Source: Bog-1181 sp964565765 (GTDB taxonomy: Bacteria; Oederibacteriota; PGYV01; Palsa-1178). From it: DNA of 47,883 nt. Shown piece after piece: positions 17,158 through 25,515 of the stretch (position 1 is the first letter of the stretch; each line of letters opens with the position of its first letter). Position numbers and translations under genes: made by a program. The stretch lies in assembly GCA_964565765.1 (NCBI GenBank), contig CAZMGF010000015.1, positions 1-47,883 of the forward strand. Direction: 5' to 3'. The notes under the pieces were generated by a model, which was not told the DNA's origin, searched no databases, and saw only the letters and a program-made list of their open reading frames with translations.

Positions 17158-17186
17158 TTGAAATTGCCCCCTGTTTTTGTTATATT
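17158..17186 (+). promoter_or_regulatory. Sigma70 promoter with extended -10
   Basis: TTGAAA (17158-17163) and TATATT (17181-17186) are 17 nt apart, with TG at 17178-17179 giving an extended -10. It drives the gene at 17231 and probably the two after it. Confidence 0.7.
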
Positions 17187-17230
17187 AAACTTACTTAAAT
17201 AATTACTGAAAAAATTCAACTGGAGATATT

Positions 17231-17572
17231 ATGAGCCTTTCACTTGACGGTTATGTTTTCAATCCGATTTTATCAATGTCAGATTATGTGAAAAACGCGG
17301 AAATTGAAGGGCTTTTTGGCATATTTTTTTTAAAACACCCGGAGAAAAAAATGGCGGATTACGGCGTCGTGTACATAGGGGAAACAAAGGAAATATATGA
17401 AGACAATACCTTTCCTGCCGGGCATAAAAAATATCAGTGCTGGGCCCAGATGGGCAAAGGCGAAGACAATCTTTATATAGGCCTGTGCCCGACCCCCGGG
17501 TTGATGCCAAAACAGAAGGACCTCATAAGGAACCATCTTATTTATAAATACAATCCCCCCTGCAACAGGTAA
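17231..17572 (+). CDS. GIY-YIG-like protein lacking catalytic residues
   Basis: A 113-residue cytoplasmic protein with remote similarity to the GIY-YIG nuclease fold. GIF at 30-32 and VVYIGET at 47-52 match the two strand motifs, and LIYKYNPPCN (103-112) matches the family end. The residues that would cut DNA look lost: the catalytic Glu position holds Arg100 (DLIRNHLI), and the helix-1 Arg is not evident after YIGETKEIYED. It may be a binding or structural member. CTGGAG precedes the ATG. The next gene starts 2 nt after its stop. Confidence 0.5.
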   Translation: MSLSLDGYVFNPILSMSDYVKNAEIEGLFGIFFLKHPEKKMADYGVVYIGETKEIYEDNTFPAGHKKYQCWAQMGKGEDNLYIGLCPTPGLMPKQKDLIRNHLIYKYNPPCNR

Positions 17573-17574
17573 CC

Positions 17575-18225
17575 GTGAAAAAAATCATGCGCGCCATTTT
17601 CGCGGCCGCATGGCTAGTTTTTCCTTTCGCAATATTTTCCGACACGCCCAATTTCTATCCATCCGCGCCGGGCATGTCCTGGCATTACGCGGGCCGCTGG
17701 AAACAGGGCGATATGCAAAAAGTTTCCGTCGACGCTTCCATATCCTCGGTGAAGACAATCAATTCGCTTCAATACATGTATTATACAGCTCCGTCTGTGG
17801 ATGTGCGCTTCATGGTGAGGATAGACGGCAAAGGGGCCTATATGAAACTTGTAAAATACCCCTTCCCGGTTCTTAAATTTTTGACCGTTGATGTTTATAT
17901 GACCCCGGAAATACAGTTCCTTAAGTTCCCTTTATTTGAGGGGGAAACATGGTCGCAGGAATTAAAGGCCACGGCCGACCTTGTGCCCTTTAAGCTCGAC
18001 AGGCGGATAAAAGTAAAATTCACGGTCGTTGCGAAGGAAAAGTTCAGTTATAAAGGGAAAACACTGGACTGCTATCATGTGAAAATGGAGCGCGACGAAG
18101 GGCAGGGGGCCCTGCGGGTGGAAGACAACTGGTTCGCGCAGGATATAGGCTTTGTGCGCGGGGAAACGCCGGAATATTTTATCGAACTGGACGGTTATAA
18201 CCCGGCTCCTGCAGCTGCAAAATAG
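17575..18225 (+). CDS. Hypothetical secreted protein
   Basis: A 216-residue exported protein I do not recognise. The signal peptide (RAIFAAAWLVFPFAIFS) is followed by an all-beta-looking domain. FYPSAPGMSWHYAGRW, TLDCYHVKMERDEG and DNWFAQDIGFVRGE resemble lipoprotein-like folds in which a tryptophan-rich start and a 'WFA..IGFVR' segment recur in periplasmic proteins of unknown role. The start is a GTG with a poor ribosome site; the ATG at 17587 is an alternative. Gaps of 2 nt upstream and 7 nt downstream suggest one operon with its neighbours. Confidence 0.65.
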   Translation: MKKIMRAIFAAAWLVFPFAIFSDTPNFYPSAPGMSWHYAGRWKQGDMQKVSVDASISSVKTINSLQYMYYTAPSVDVRFMVRIDGKGAYMKLVKYPFPVLKFLTVDVYMTPEIQFLKFPLFEGETWSQELKATADLVPFKLDRRIKVKFTVVAKEKFSYKGKTLDCYHVKMERDEGQGALRVEDNWFAQDIGFVRGETPEYFIELDGYNPAPAAAK

Positions 18226-18232
18226 CACAAAA

Positions 18233-18994
18233 ATGAAATTAAAAACAACCGTAATTATAATTTTTGCCTCGCTTTTATTCAGCGCATATTCCACCGTGGA
18301 CAATGACAATATACGCTTCGGCGCGCCGCGCGGCGGCGGAGTGATTATTGTCAAAAACGGATTTGTTATTTCCTATGATAAGCTGCTTAAATCGCCGTTG
18401 TGGTCGTCTTACCACCTGAAAAAAGAAAATATATCCGCTGCCCCAAACAAGCCCGGAGCTTTTCTGGCGGATAATTCATTAAAGGCGGCGGACCGGCTTT
18501 CCCGCGGCGATTACCCTTCGTATTATGAAAAATGCCCGATGGCGCCCGTAAGGGACATGGCTTATGATAAAAAAGCCTGTTCGGACGCTTTTAAACTGTC
18601 GAATGTATGCCTTATGTCGCCCGGGCTGAAAAACGGTAAATGGAAGGAACTTGAGGGAAAGGTCCGGGATTTTGTTGAAGCGCGCGGCGGCGCGTGGATA
18701 GTGACGGGCCCGGTATTTGATCACACCGCAAAGAAACAAAAGAGGGCCGGTAAAGCCGGTATAGCCGTGGCAAAAGGATTTTTTAAAATAATCCTTTATC
18801 AGACAAAAGATTACGCGTTCCGCACAGCGGGTTTTTATATGGACAACACAGCCTGCCCGGAGCCGCTTTCATCATATATGACAAGCGTTGCCGATATTGA
18901 GGCAAAATCCGGACTGGTATTCTTTCCCTCTTTTCCGCCGGACGTTCAGGTTATAATGAAAAAGAGCGCGGCTGACCCTTTTTTTGGCAAATAA
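18233..18994 (+). CDS. Exported DNA/RNA non-specific endonuclease homologue, motif lost
   Basis: A 253-residue exported protein with the frame of the beta-beta-alpha metal NucA/EndoG family: SPLWSSYHL (54-62), MAPVRDMAYD (103-112) and NGKWKELEGKVRDF (134-147). The catalytic DRGHxAP motif reads EKCPMAP (99-105), so the general-base His is Pro102. The metal-binding Asn four residues before the conserved Trp137 is Lys133. Nuclease activity is therefore unlikely. A signal peptide is present (TTVIIIFASLLFSAYS). I prefer the ATG at 18233 because the signal peptide starts there; the longer frame overlaps the upstream gene. Confidence 0.75.
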   Translation: MKLKTTVIIIFASLLFSAYSTVDNDNIRFGAPRGGGVIIVKNGFVISYDKLLKSPLWSSYHLKKENISAAPNKPGAFLADNSLKAADRLSRGDYPSYYEKCPMAPVRDMAYDKKACSDAFKLSNVCLMSPGLKNGKWKELEGKVRDFVEARGGAWIVTGPVFDHTAKKQKRAGKAGIAVAKGFFKIILYQTKDYAFRTAGFYMDNTACPEPLSSYMTSVADIEAKSGLVFFPSFPPDVQVIMKKSAADPFFGK

Positions 18995-19004
18995 TCTATT
19001 AATG

Positions 19005-19033
19005 TTGCAATAAGTTTCACCATGTGGTAAATT
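19005..19033 (+). promoter_or_regulatory. Possible promoter of the SurA-like cluster
   Basis: TTGCAA (19005-19010) and TAAATT (19028-19033) are 17 nt apart, each 4 of 6 to consensus. It is the only candidate between the nuclease homologue and the chaperone genes. Confidence 0.4.
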
Positions 19034-19062
19034 AAGTGACACTACTCTTGAAAGGAGAAGTC

Positions 19063-19764
19063 ATGAAAAAATTTTTGGTATTAGCAGCTGTTCTGGTTTT
19101 TGTTGTTGTAATAGGATGCGCAAAAGGCGGCACAGAGGCCGCAAAAGTCAACGGAAAGGTCATCACAACGCAGGATCTGGATGACGAGATTGAATCACTG
19201 CCTTCGCAGTACAAGATGTTCGCGCAGTCGCCCGACATGAAGAAAAAAATACTGGACAACCTGGTTATAAGCGAACTTTTGATACAGGAAGCGGATAAAG
19301 AAGGGCTCCTGGCTAAGGCGGACATACAGAAAAAGATAAAGGATTATGAGGCTTCGATAAAGGCTGAAGTTGAAACGCAGATAATCAGCCTTCAGAGGCA
19401 GAAAGAAAAGGCTTCCGATATCGCAAAAAGGGAGACTGTTATAAAAGAGCTCCTGGCCACAAAGGATTTTAAGGACCAGCAGGTTTCAGACCAGGAAATC
19501 AAGCAGTCTTACGTTCAGTACTCGGCTTCCATGAAAAAGCAGGATCCCAATGCCAAGGTCGAGCCGCTGGAAAAAATACAGAACGATATCAGGACATCGC
19601 TGGCCAGGCAGAAATGGCTCGATTCGCTGAAGGCAAAAGCAAGCATAACCGTAAACGATTCTATTTTCGCGCAGTCGGCGCCCGGAATCCCGGCGATGCA
19701 GGCGCAGCCGGAAAGCGTAAAGATCGCCGAACCAAAGGCAAACACTGCGGCGGCCGCAAAGTAA
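19063..19764 (+). CDS. SurA N-domain-like lipoprotein
   Basis: A 233-residue lipoprotein with lipobox VVIGC (Cys19). It carries a SurA/PrsA-type N-terminal chaperone domain: VNGKVITTQDLDDEI, then helices with MKKKILDNLVISELLIQEA. No rotamase (PPIase) domain is seen, so it would be a chaperone only. The C-terminal 40 residues are Ala/Pro/Gln-rich. The start is the ATG after AAAGGAG; an in-frame ATG at 19036 would add residues in front of the signal peptide and is rejected. The next chaperone gene starts 4 nt after its stop. Confidence 0.82.
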   Translation: MKKFLVLAAVLVFVVVIGCAKGGTEAAKVNGKVITTQDLDDEIESLPSQYKMFAQSPDMKKKILDNLVISELLIQEADKEGLLAKADIQKKIKDYEASIKAEVETQIISLQRQKEKASDIAKRETVIKELLATKDFKDQQVSDQEIKQSYVQYSASMKKQDPNAKVEPLEKIQNDIRTSLARQKWLDSLKAKASITVNDSIFAQSAPGIPAMQAQPESVKIAEPKANTAAAAK

Positions 19765-19767
19765 TTA

Positions 19768-20697
19768 ATGCGTTTAATTTTATATATTATTATTGCCGCA
19801 CTGGCCGCTTTCGCGGCCGGTTGCGGCAATAATATATTAAACGAACCTGTCGCCGGTGTTGACGGCCATAAGATTACCGCCGGAGAGCTGGAATTAAAGG
19901 CAAAGCTTTACGGCCTTTCCATCTCGACAAAAAAAGAGGCCGGGCAGTTCGTAAACCTTCTCATAAATGATTACCTCGTCCTTGAAGAGGCAAAAAGGCT
20001 GAAGGTTTCATTTACCGGCGATGAAATGAAAGCTGAAATGGAAAATTTCGCCCCTGATTATGATTCCGGCGAGACAAAAAAAGCGCTGAAAGCGGCCGGC
20101 ATCGGATACTCTGAATGGCTCAATGACATCAAGGAAAAAGTCACCAGGAAAAAGCTTATAAATATGGTTATGAAAGATAAGATCAAGGCCGACCCCGAGG
20201 AAATAAAAGGTTATTTCTGGTCAAATATACTGGACTTCAGGACATTCAAAAAAGTCAGGGCGCGGCAGATAGTCCTTGATTCCGAGGACAGGGCAAAGCA
20301 GGTGCAGCAGCTCTTGATGCGCGGAGAGCCCTTTGAAAAACTGGCCGTTAAATACTCGGTGACATCCGAGGGAAAAAACGGCGGGGACCTGGGTTACTTT
20401 GGCGCGGGTGAAATGCCCTCCTTTATTAATGATACGGTATTCTTTATGAAAAAAGGAGAAATAAGCGGAATAATAAAGTCGCCATACGGCTGGCATATAT
20501 TTAAATGCGAGGACATCCAGGAGGAAAAAACTCCTAAATTTGAAGAGGTAAAGGACCTGGCGTACCGGAAATATTACGAAAGCAAGAAGGACGAATACTT
20601 TAACGCGTGGATGCAGGATCTGCGCAAAAACGCGAAAATAACTGTAAACGAGGAGACTCTTTATAAACTCGTGGAATCCAAGGAGGCAGTAAAATGA
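19768..20697 (+). CDS. Parvulin-type peptidyl-prolyl isomerase lipoprotein
   Basis: A 309-residue periplasmic lipoprotein (lipobox AAGC, Cys19) with a SurA-like N-domain (VDGHKITAGELELKAKLY) and one parvulin rotamase domain at about 165-255. The rotamase is marked by VRARQIVLDSEDRAK, GGDLGYFGAGEMPS and SPYGWHIFK. It should help fold exported and outer-membrane proteins. Its signal-peptide coding region contains a 21-bp hairpin (19788-19834), reported separately. The stop overlaps the next start by 4 nt (ATGA). Confidence 0.9.
   Translation: MRLILYIIIAALAAFAAGCGNNILNEPVAGVDGHKITAGELELKAKLYGLSISTKKEAGQFVNLLINDYLVLEEAKRLKVSFTGDEMKAEMENFAPDYDSGETKKALKAAGIGYSEWLNDIKEKVTRKKLINMVMKDKIKADPEEIKGYFWSNILDFRTFKKVRARQIVLDSEDRAKQVQQLLMRGEPFEKLAVKYSVTSEGKNGGDLGYFGAGEMPSFINDTVFFMKKGEISGIIKSPYGWHIFKCEDIQEEKTPKFEEVKDLAYRKYYESKKDEYFNAWMQDLRKNAKITVNEETLYKLVESKEAVK
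19788..19834 (+). other. Strong hairpin inside signal-peptide coding sequence
   Basis: The arms 19788-19808 and 19813-19834 pair over 21 bp (20 Watson-Crick and one G-T), with a single bulged T at 19821 and a TTTC loop. The hairpin begins only 20 nt after the ATG. It could hinder translation, stop ribosomes, or set the stoichiometry of the two chaperone genes. Confidence 0.8.
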
Positions 20698-21671
20698 AAA
20701 AGATTATCTTTACCGCGCTTGCCGCAATGTGCGCAGCCGCGCTTTTTGGCGCCGGCCAGGCTGATAAAATTATAGTAAAGGTCAACGATGAAATCATACT
20801 GCAGAGCGAGGTTGACGAAGCCGCGGAAATGGCGGAGGCTCAGGCAAAATTATCCAATCAGCCCTTTAATGAGGATGAATTCCGCAAAACAGCCGTAAAA
20901 AACATGGTGGAACAGAAACTTATAATTACCATGGCAAAAGACGAGAGCGTGGTGGTAAGCGACGAGGCGGTCGCGGATAAGGTCAATGAATTCCTTGAGG
21001 GGCTGCGCGCAAAGTTCCAGACAGAAGAGGCTTTTGAAGAAGCTCTCCAGAAGGAAGGGCTTTCCTATACTGATTTCCGCATTAAGATTGAGGCGCAGGT
21101 GCATGACAGCCTTATTTTTTCCAAGGTAAAGCAGAAAAAGCAGCAGGATTTTATCGCGAAGGCGGCGGTAAATGAAGACGAGCTGAAAGATTATTATGAC
21201 AAAAATAAAGATTCGCTTAAAGTTGACGACCAGATGAGCCTGACCAAAATATATATCGCGAGGGGGCAGATAGAAGCCGCCGACCTTGACAAATACACCG
21301 CGGAAATCGCGGCAAAAATAAAAGCGGAAGGTTTTGAAAAAACGGCCCAGGAGCTCAAGGGAAAAAAGGGCGTGACCATATCTGACCTGGGCTGGGTTGA
21401 AACAGCCGACATGTCCAAGAATGTCAGGGACGCGCTGAAGGACCCGAAAAAAGGAAAAGTAACGGATCCGATTGACACACCGTCATCGTCTCCGGCGGAC
21501 AACGGCGGATATCAGATAATAAAGATAACTGATTATAAAAGCGGCAAGGTGCCTGAATACGCGGATGTGAAGGACAAAGTAAGGGTCAAGGTTATAGAGG
21601 AAAAAGTTGATGCTTTGTGGAACGAGTGGATAGATACCGTTAAGAAAAAGGCATACATTAACTATATGTAA
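20694..21671 (+). CDS. SurA-like periplasmic chaperone/isomerase
   Basis: A 325-residue exported protein with a cleavable signal peptide (IIFTALAAMCAAALFGAG) rather than a lipobox. The SurA N-domain is recognisable in VKVNDEIILQSEVDEA and VKNMVEQKLIITMAKD. A rotamase-like domain follows at about 180-290 (LGWVETADMSKNVRDAL, NGGYQIIKITDY). AAGGAGG precedes the ATG, and the start overlaps the parvulin stop by 4 nt. With the two preceding genes it makes a three-gene envelope-folding set, which fits the many beta-barrel proteins nearby. Confidence 0.87.
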   Translation: MKKIIFTALAAMCAAALFGAGQADKIIVKVNDEIILQSEVDEAAEMAEAQAKLSNQPFNEDEFRKTAVKNMVEQKLIITMAKDESVVVSDEAVADKVNEFLEGLRAKFQTEEAFEEALQKEGLSYTDFRIKIEAQVHDSLIFSKVKQKKQQDFIAKAAVNEDELKDYYDKNKDSLKVDDQMSLTKIYIARGQIEAADLDKYTAEIAAKIKAEGFEKTAQELKGKKGVTISDLGWVETADMSKNVRDALKDPKKGKVTDPIDTPSSSPADNGGYQIIKITDYKSGKVPEYADVKDKVRVKVIEEKVDALWNEWIDTVKKKAYINYM

Positions 21672-21687
21672 CGCGGGAGCTTGCATC

Positions 21688-22698
21688 ATGTTAAAAACCG
21701 GCATTATCGGCGGCTCCGGGCTAACCGGCCGCGAATTAATTAAGATACTCTTAAAGCACGGCGGAGCATGCCCGTCAATTGTAACTTCGCGCGCTTCCGC
21801 CGGAAAAAAAGTAAGCGATGTTTTTCCGGAGTTCAATACGCTCACCGACCTTGAATTTACCGATCCCGCCGACAGTTCGATTTTCAGCGCGGCGGATTTC
21901 TTTTTTGTGTGCCTGCCCCACACCGACGCCATGGAATTTGTTAAAAAGGCCCACGCGCGCGGGAAAAAAGTGGTTGACCTTTCCGCCGATTACCGCATGC
22001 GGAATACGGCAACATATGAAAAGTTTTATAAAACAAAGCACAAATACCCGGAGCTGCTGAAAAAAGCGGCCTACGGGCTGCCGGAACTTTTCCGTGATGA
22101 AATAAAAGGTTCTGTTATTGCGGCAAATGCCGGGTGCCACGCGTCGTGCACTATACTGGGCGCCGCGCCTGCTGTGAAAAAGATGCAGGTGGAATACGTG
22201 ATTTCCGATTCGAAAACAGGGGTTTCCGGAGCCGGTATGAAGCCGGTTGCAGGCTCAATGTATATAAATATAAACGAGAATAACACGCCGTACAATGTGG
22301 GGTTCAAACACCGCCACGCTCCTGAAATAACCGAGGTGTTAAAGCGCTCCACGGGAAAAAGCGTGAAACTTATTTTAACCCCGCAGCTGATACCTGTTGA
22401 CCGCGGCATGCTGGCCACCATTTATATAAAACTCAAAAAAAGCGTCACACTGGAAAAAGCGAAAAAAGCCTACTGTGACTTTTATGCCGGCGAACCGTTT
22501 GTAAGGTTCCCGGAAAATATAAGTATGCGCAATGTGCAGAACACAAATTTTATCGATATAAAAGTCGAGGATTCAGGGCGCAAGGATATACTTCTGGTCA
22601 TCGCGGCTTTTGACAACCTTTTGAAAGGCGCGTCAGGCAACGCGGTTCAGAACATGAATCTTATGATGGGCTTTGACGAAACAGAGGGGCTGCTGTGA
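21688..22698 (+). CDS. argC: N-acetyl-gamma-glutamyl-phosphate reductase
   Basis: An enzyme of 336 residues that reduces N-acetylglutamyl phosphate with NADPH in arginine synthesis. GIIGGSGLTGRELIKIL is the dinucleotide-binding loop. The catalytic Cys is C150 in NAGCHASC, which differs slightly from the common NPGCYPT. HRHAPEI carries the catalytic His. The stop overlaps the GTG start of argJ by 4 nt. No argB, argD or argF is in the window, so the pathway is split. Confidence 0.94.
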   Translation: MLKTGIIGGSGLTGRELIKILLKHGGACPSIVTSRASAGKKVSDVFPEFNTLTDLEFTDPADSSIFSAADFFFVCLPHTDAMEFVKKAHARGKKVVDLSADYRMRNTATYEKFYKTKHKYPELLKKAAYGLPELFRDEIKGSVIAANAGCHASCTILGAAPAVKKMQVEYVISDSKTGVSGAGMKPVAGSMYININENNTPYNVGFKHRHAPEITEVLKRSTGKSVKLILTPQLIPVDRGMLATIYIKLKKSVTLEKAKKAYCDFYAGEPFVRFPENISMRNVQNTNFIDIKVEDSGRKDILLVIAAFDNLLKGASGNAVQNMNLMMGFDETEGLL

Positions 22699-23879
22699 AA
22701 AAGGCATACATACTGCCGCGGGGCTTCGCAAGCGCGGGCATCCATGCCGGGATAAAAAAAAGCAATAAACCCGACGCAGGCCTGATTTATTCAAGGACCC
22801 CGTGCAGGGCGGCCGGATTTTTCACAAAGAACCGCCTGAAAAGTGTTCATATAATCAGCGCGAAAAAAATAATAAACTCACCCATACAGGCGGTTTTTGC
22901 CAACAGCGGCAGCGCCAATGTGCTTACAGGCAGGGAGGGTTTTTCCGACCTTAAGGAAATTCTTTCTTCAGCCGCCGGATACCTTTCCCTGAAACCTTCA
23001 CAGATACTCGCTGCGGCAACCGGAAAAATATCGAAACGTATTCCTGTAAAAAATGTAATTTCCTCAATGGAGGCTCTTGCGGGTTCGCTCTCAACGCATG
23101 ACAGCGCTTTCCCCGCGGCAATAATGACCACTGACACCACGGAAAAATACGCCTCGGCCGTCATAAAGCTCGGCGGAAAAGATGTGACAATATGCGCGGT
23201 TGGAAAGGGAGCAGGGATGATTTCCCCTGATATGGCCACAATGCTGGTCTTTTGCATGACAGACGCGGCAATTGAACGGGGGCTTTTAAGGCAGGCCGCT
23301 CTTGAAGCAATCGGCCCATCATTTAACAGGATAACCGTTGACGGAGACATGAGCCCTAACGACACCGTATATGTTCTTGCCAACGGCGAAGCCGGGAACA
23401 GGGAATTGTCGTCAAAAGGGGAGGATTACAAAAAATTTAAGGAAGCGCTTGCCGCAATATTCTATTCCATAGCCGATGATATGGTGATGGACGGTGAAGG
23501 CGCGACAAAATTTATCAAGGTTGTGGTATCAGGGGCGAAAACGCAGGAGCAGGCGGAAAAGACCGCCCGGAGAATAGCAAATTCGCAGCTTGTAAAGACG
23601 GCGTTTTTCGGGATGTCCCTGAATCCCGGGCGAATTATAAGCGCTGCGGGCCAGACCTTTGCGGAATTTGACCAGGAAAAGATAACCCTTAAGTTCAACG
23701 GAAAGGCCGTCATAAAAGGCGGCAGGATGCTTGCGGAAAATTACAAAGCCGCGGAAAAGGAACTGAAAAAGCGGCGCATTGAAGTGGAGCTGGACCTGGC
23801 AAACGGAAAGTGCGGCTGCTATGTGCTCACTTCCGACCTCTCTTATGATTACGTAAAGATAAATGCGGATTACAACTGA
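22695..23879 (+). CDS. argJ: Bifunctional ornithine acetyltransferase / N-acetylglutamate synthase
   Basis: A 394-residue ArgJ that recycles the acetyl group from N-acetylornithine to glutamate. It is made as a precursor that cuts itself before a nucleophilic Thr. The site is KGAGMISPDMATML, with cleavage expected between Ala and T182. GEGATKFIKVVVSGA and DLSYDYVKINADYN are the conserved later segments. The start is GTG, overlapping argC. Whether it is mono- or bifunctional cannot be read from sequence. The next gene starts within its last codons (17-nt overlap). Confidence 0.94.
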   Translation: MKKAYILPRGFASAGIHAGIKKSNKPDAGLIYSRTPCRAAGFFTKNRLKSVHIISAKKIINSPIQAVFANSGSANVLTGREGFSDLKEILSSAAGYLSLKPSQILAAATGKISKRIPVKNVISSMEALAGSLSTHDSAFPAAIMTTDTTEKYASAVIKLGGKDVTICAVGKGAGMISPDMATMLVFCMTDAAIERGLLRQAALEAIGPSFNRITVDGDMSPNDTVYVLANGEAGNRELSSKGEDYKKFKEALAAIFYSIADDMVMDGEGATKFIKVVVSGAKTQEQAEKTARRIANSQLVKTAFFGMSLNPGRIISAAGQTFAEFDQEKITLKFNGKAVIKGGRMLAENYKAAEKELKKRRIEVELDLANGKCGCYVLTSDLSYDYVKINADYN

Positions 23880-25515
23880 TCTTCGCGGTAAAAAAAACAG
23901 GTTATTCCTCCTTGTTATAATATGCCTCGTATTTATAAGCAGTGCGCCGGCCTCAGGCATATCATCGCCTTTTATTGACTGCCGCACCGCGACAGTAACC
24001 GTCGTTTCAGACAATCCCCTTGCCAGGCAGGATAAGGGGAGGTTCACAGCGGGCGACGGCGCGGGAAGAATAATATTATACGGTTATCCCGCGGCGCCGT
24101 GGTCGTCTTTTACGACGGTTAATATTAATATAGATGCTCTGGTAAATACAATTATGGTTTACGGTTCAGCCGCCGGTTCATGGCAGGTGAACCCGTATGA
24201 CACTTTTGACGAATTTGGCAACTCAATGAACACCTCCACCTGGGCATATCAGGGTATACATATTACGCAGGACCTTTCCATAATAAAAAACCCTGACACC
24301 AATGCAAATTACGACACCATAATGGTCAGGTACGCAGTTGAAAACAATAACACATTTACCGCGCAGGTGGGGCTGCGCATAATGCTTGACACACAGGCCA
24401 ACGGAAATGACGCCTCGCCGGTTTACACATCTTCCGGCGGGCTTGTTTCGCAGGAAGAAAAATTCTCCGGCGCGGCTGTGCCGGATTTCTGGTACACCCA
24501 GGACAATCCGGTGAGCCCGGTTGTAACGGCCAAAGGTTACTTAAGCTCGGCTGGCGCGACAGTGCCGGACATGCTTATAATAGGACAGTGGGATTATATG
24601 AACGAAGGGGTGAATATCTGGGATTACGCGGTTCATGCCCAGCCCATAACCGACAGCGCGGTCGCGGCTTTTTATAACCCGGTTGTCATACCGACGCTTA
24701 CAACAAACACCATAACCGCATACTTCGGCATAGCGGACTTTTCCGGGGCCAACCTTGCCATCAGCAAAAGCGCGAATGTTGCCGGGGCAAATTACGGGGA
24801 CACCATAAGCTACGCCATAACTTATCTGGATAATTCCGCTTACGGCCTGACAGGACTTTCAATCTGGGACACTCTTCCATGGAACGCGGCTTTTCTGGAC
24901 GCTTCGCCGGGATATGTTTTGTCAGGCGGCGTTTTAAGCTGGAGCCTTCCGGACCTTTCGAATTCATCAAACGCTTACAGCCTGTGGGTAAGGGTGATTG
25001 CGTCAACGCAGGGAGAATCGGTCACAAATACGGCTTACGGAGCGTATATTGACTCACGATGGAACACAAGGCAGCTCCGCCATTCAAATGAGGCGGCGGT
25101 TAGTTTGCCGAGTTTTACACCGACACAGACATATACTTCAAGCCCCACTTTTACAATAACACCCACTCTGACTATAACCCAGACTCCGACAATTTCACCG
25201 ACATTTACTCCTACGCCTCCGGCGCTTGTATTCAAACTGGAGGGAAATTTTCCGAACCCGGCTGTAATATATTCAAATTTTGTTTTTACACTTACGCGGA
25301 ACGCCGCGGTAGTTGTAAGGATATATACCATTTCAGGGGAATTCATTATTCAAAAACAGGGTAATTTCAATACCGGCAGGAATTCTCTGCGATGGGACCT
25401 GAAAAATTTAAACGGCGCTGACGTGGCCTCGGGAACCTATCTTTATAAAATGTCGGTGACGGATGACAGCGGGGAAAACGCCGGAGAAGCCGGTAAATTC
25501 GCGGTTGTAAGGTAA
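23863..25515 (+). CDS. Secreted DUF11 protein with TPT linker and FlgD-like C-terminus
   Basis: A 550-residue exported protein. The signal peptide (RLFLLVIICLVFISSAPASG) is followed by an unassigned beta-rich region (about 40-290). A DUF11 repeat follows (about 295-415, LAISKSANVAGANYGDTISY). Next is a Thr/Pro linker of about 40 residues (TPTLTITQTPTISPTF-like). The FlgD/type IX-sorting-like domain closes the protein (458-550: FPNPAVIYSNFVFTL, VVVRIYTISGEF, NGADVASGTYLYKM). It is built like a surface protein held by its C-terminal domain. It overlaps argJ by 17 nt without an obvious ribosome site. Confidence 0.8.
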   Translation: MRITTDLRGKKNRLFLLVIICLVFISSAPASGISSPFIDCRTATVTVVSDNPLARQDKGRFTAGDGAGRIILYGYPAAPWSSFTTVNINIDALVNTIMVYGSAAGSWQVNPYDTFDEFGNSMNTSTWAYQGIHITQDLSIIKNPDTNANYDTIMVRYAVENNNTFTAQVGLRIMLDTQANGNDASPVYTSSGGLVSQEEKFSGAAVPDFWYTQDNPVSPVVTAKGYLSSAGATVPDMLIIGQWDYMNEGVNIWDYAVHAQPITDSAVAAFYNPVVIPTLTTNTITAYFGIADFSGANLAISKSANVAGANYGDTISYAITYLDNSAYGLTGLSIWDTLPWNAAFLDASPGYVLSGGVLSWSLPDLSNSSNAYSLWVRVIASTQGESVTNTAYGAYIDSRWNTRQLRHSNEAAVSLPSFTPTQTYTSSPTFTITPTLTITQTPTISPTFTPTPPALVFKLEGNFPNPAVIYSNFVFTLTRNAAVVVRIYTISGEFIIQKQGNFNTGRNSLRWDLKNLNGADVASGTYLYKMSVTDDSGENAGEAGKFAVVR

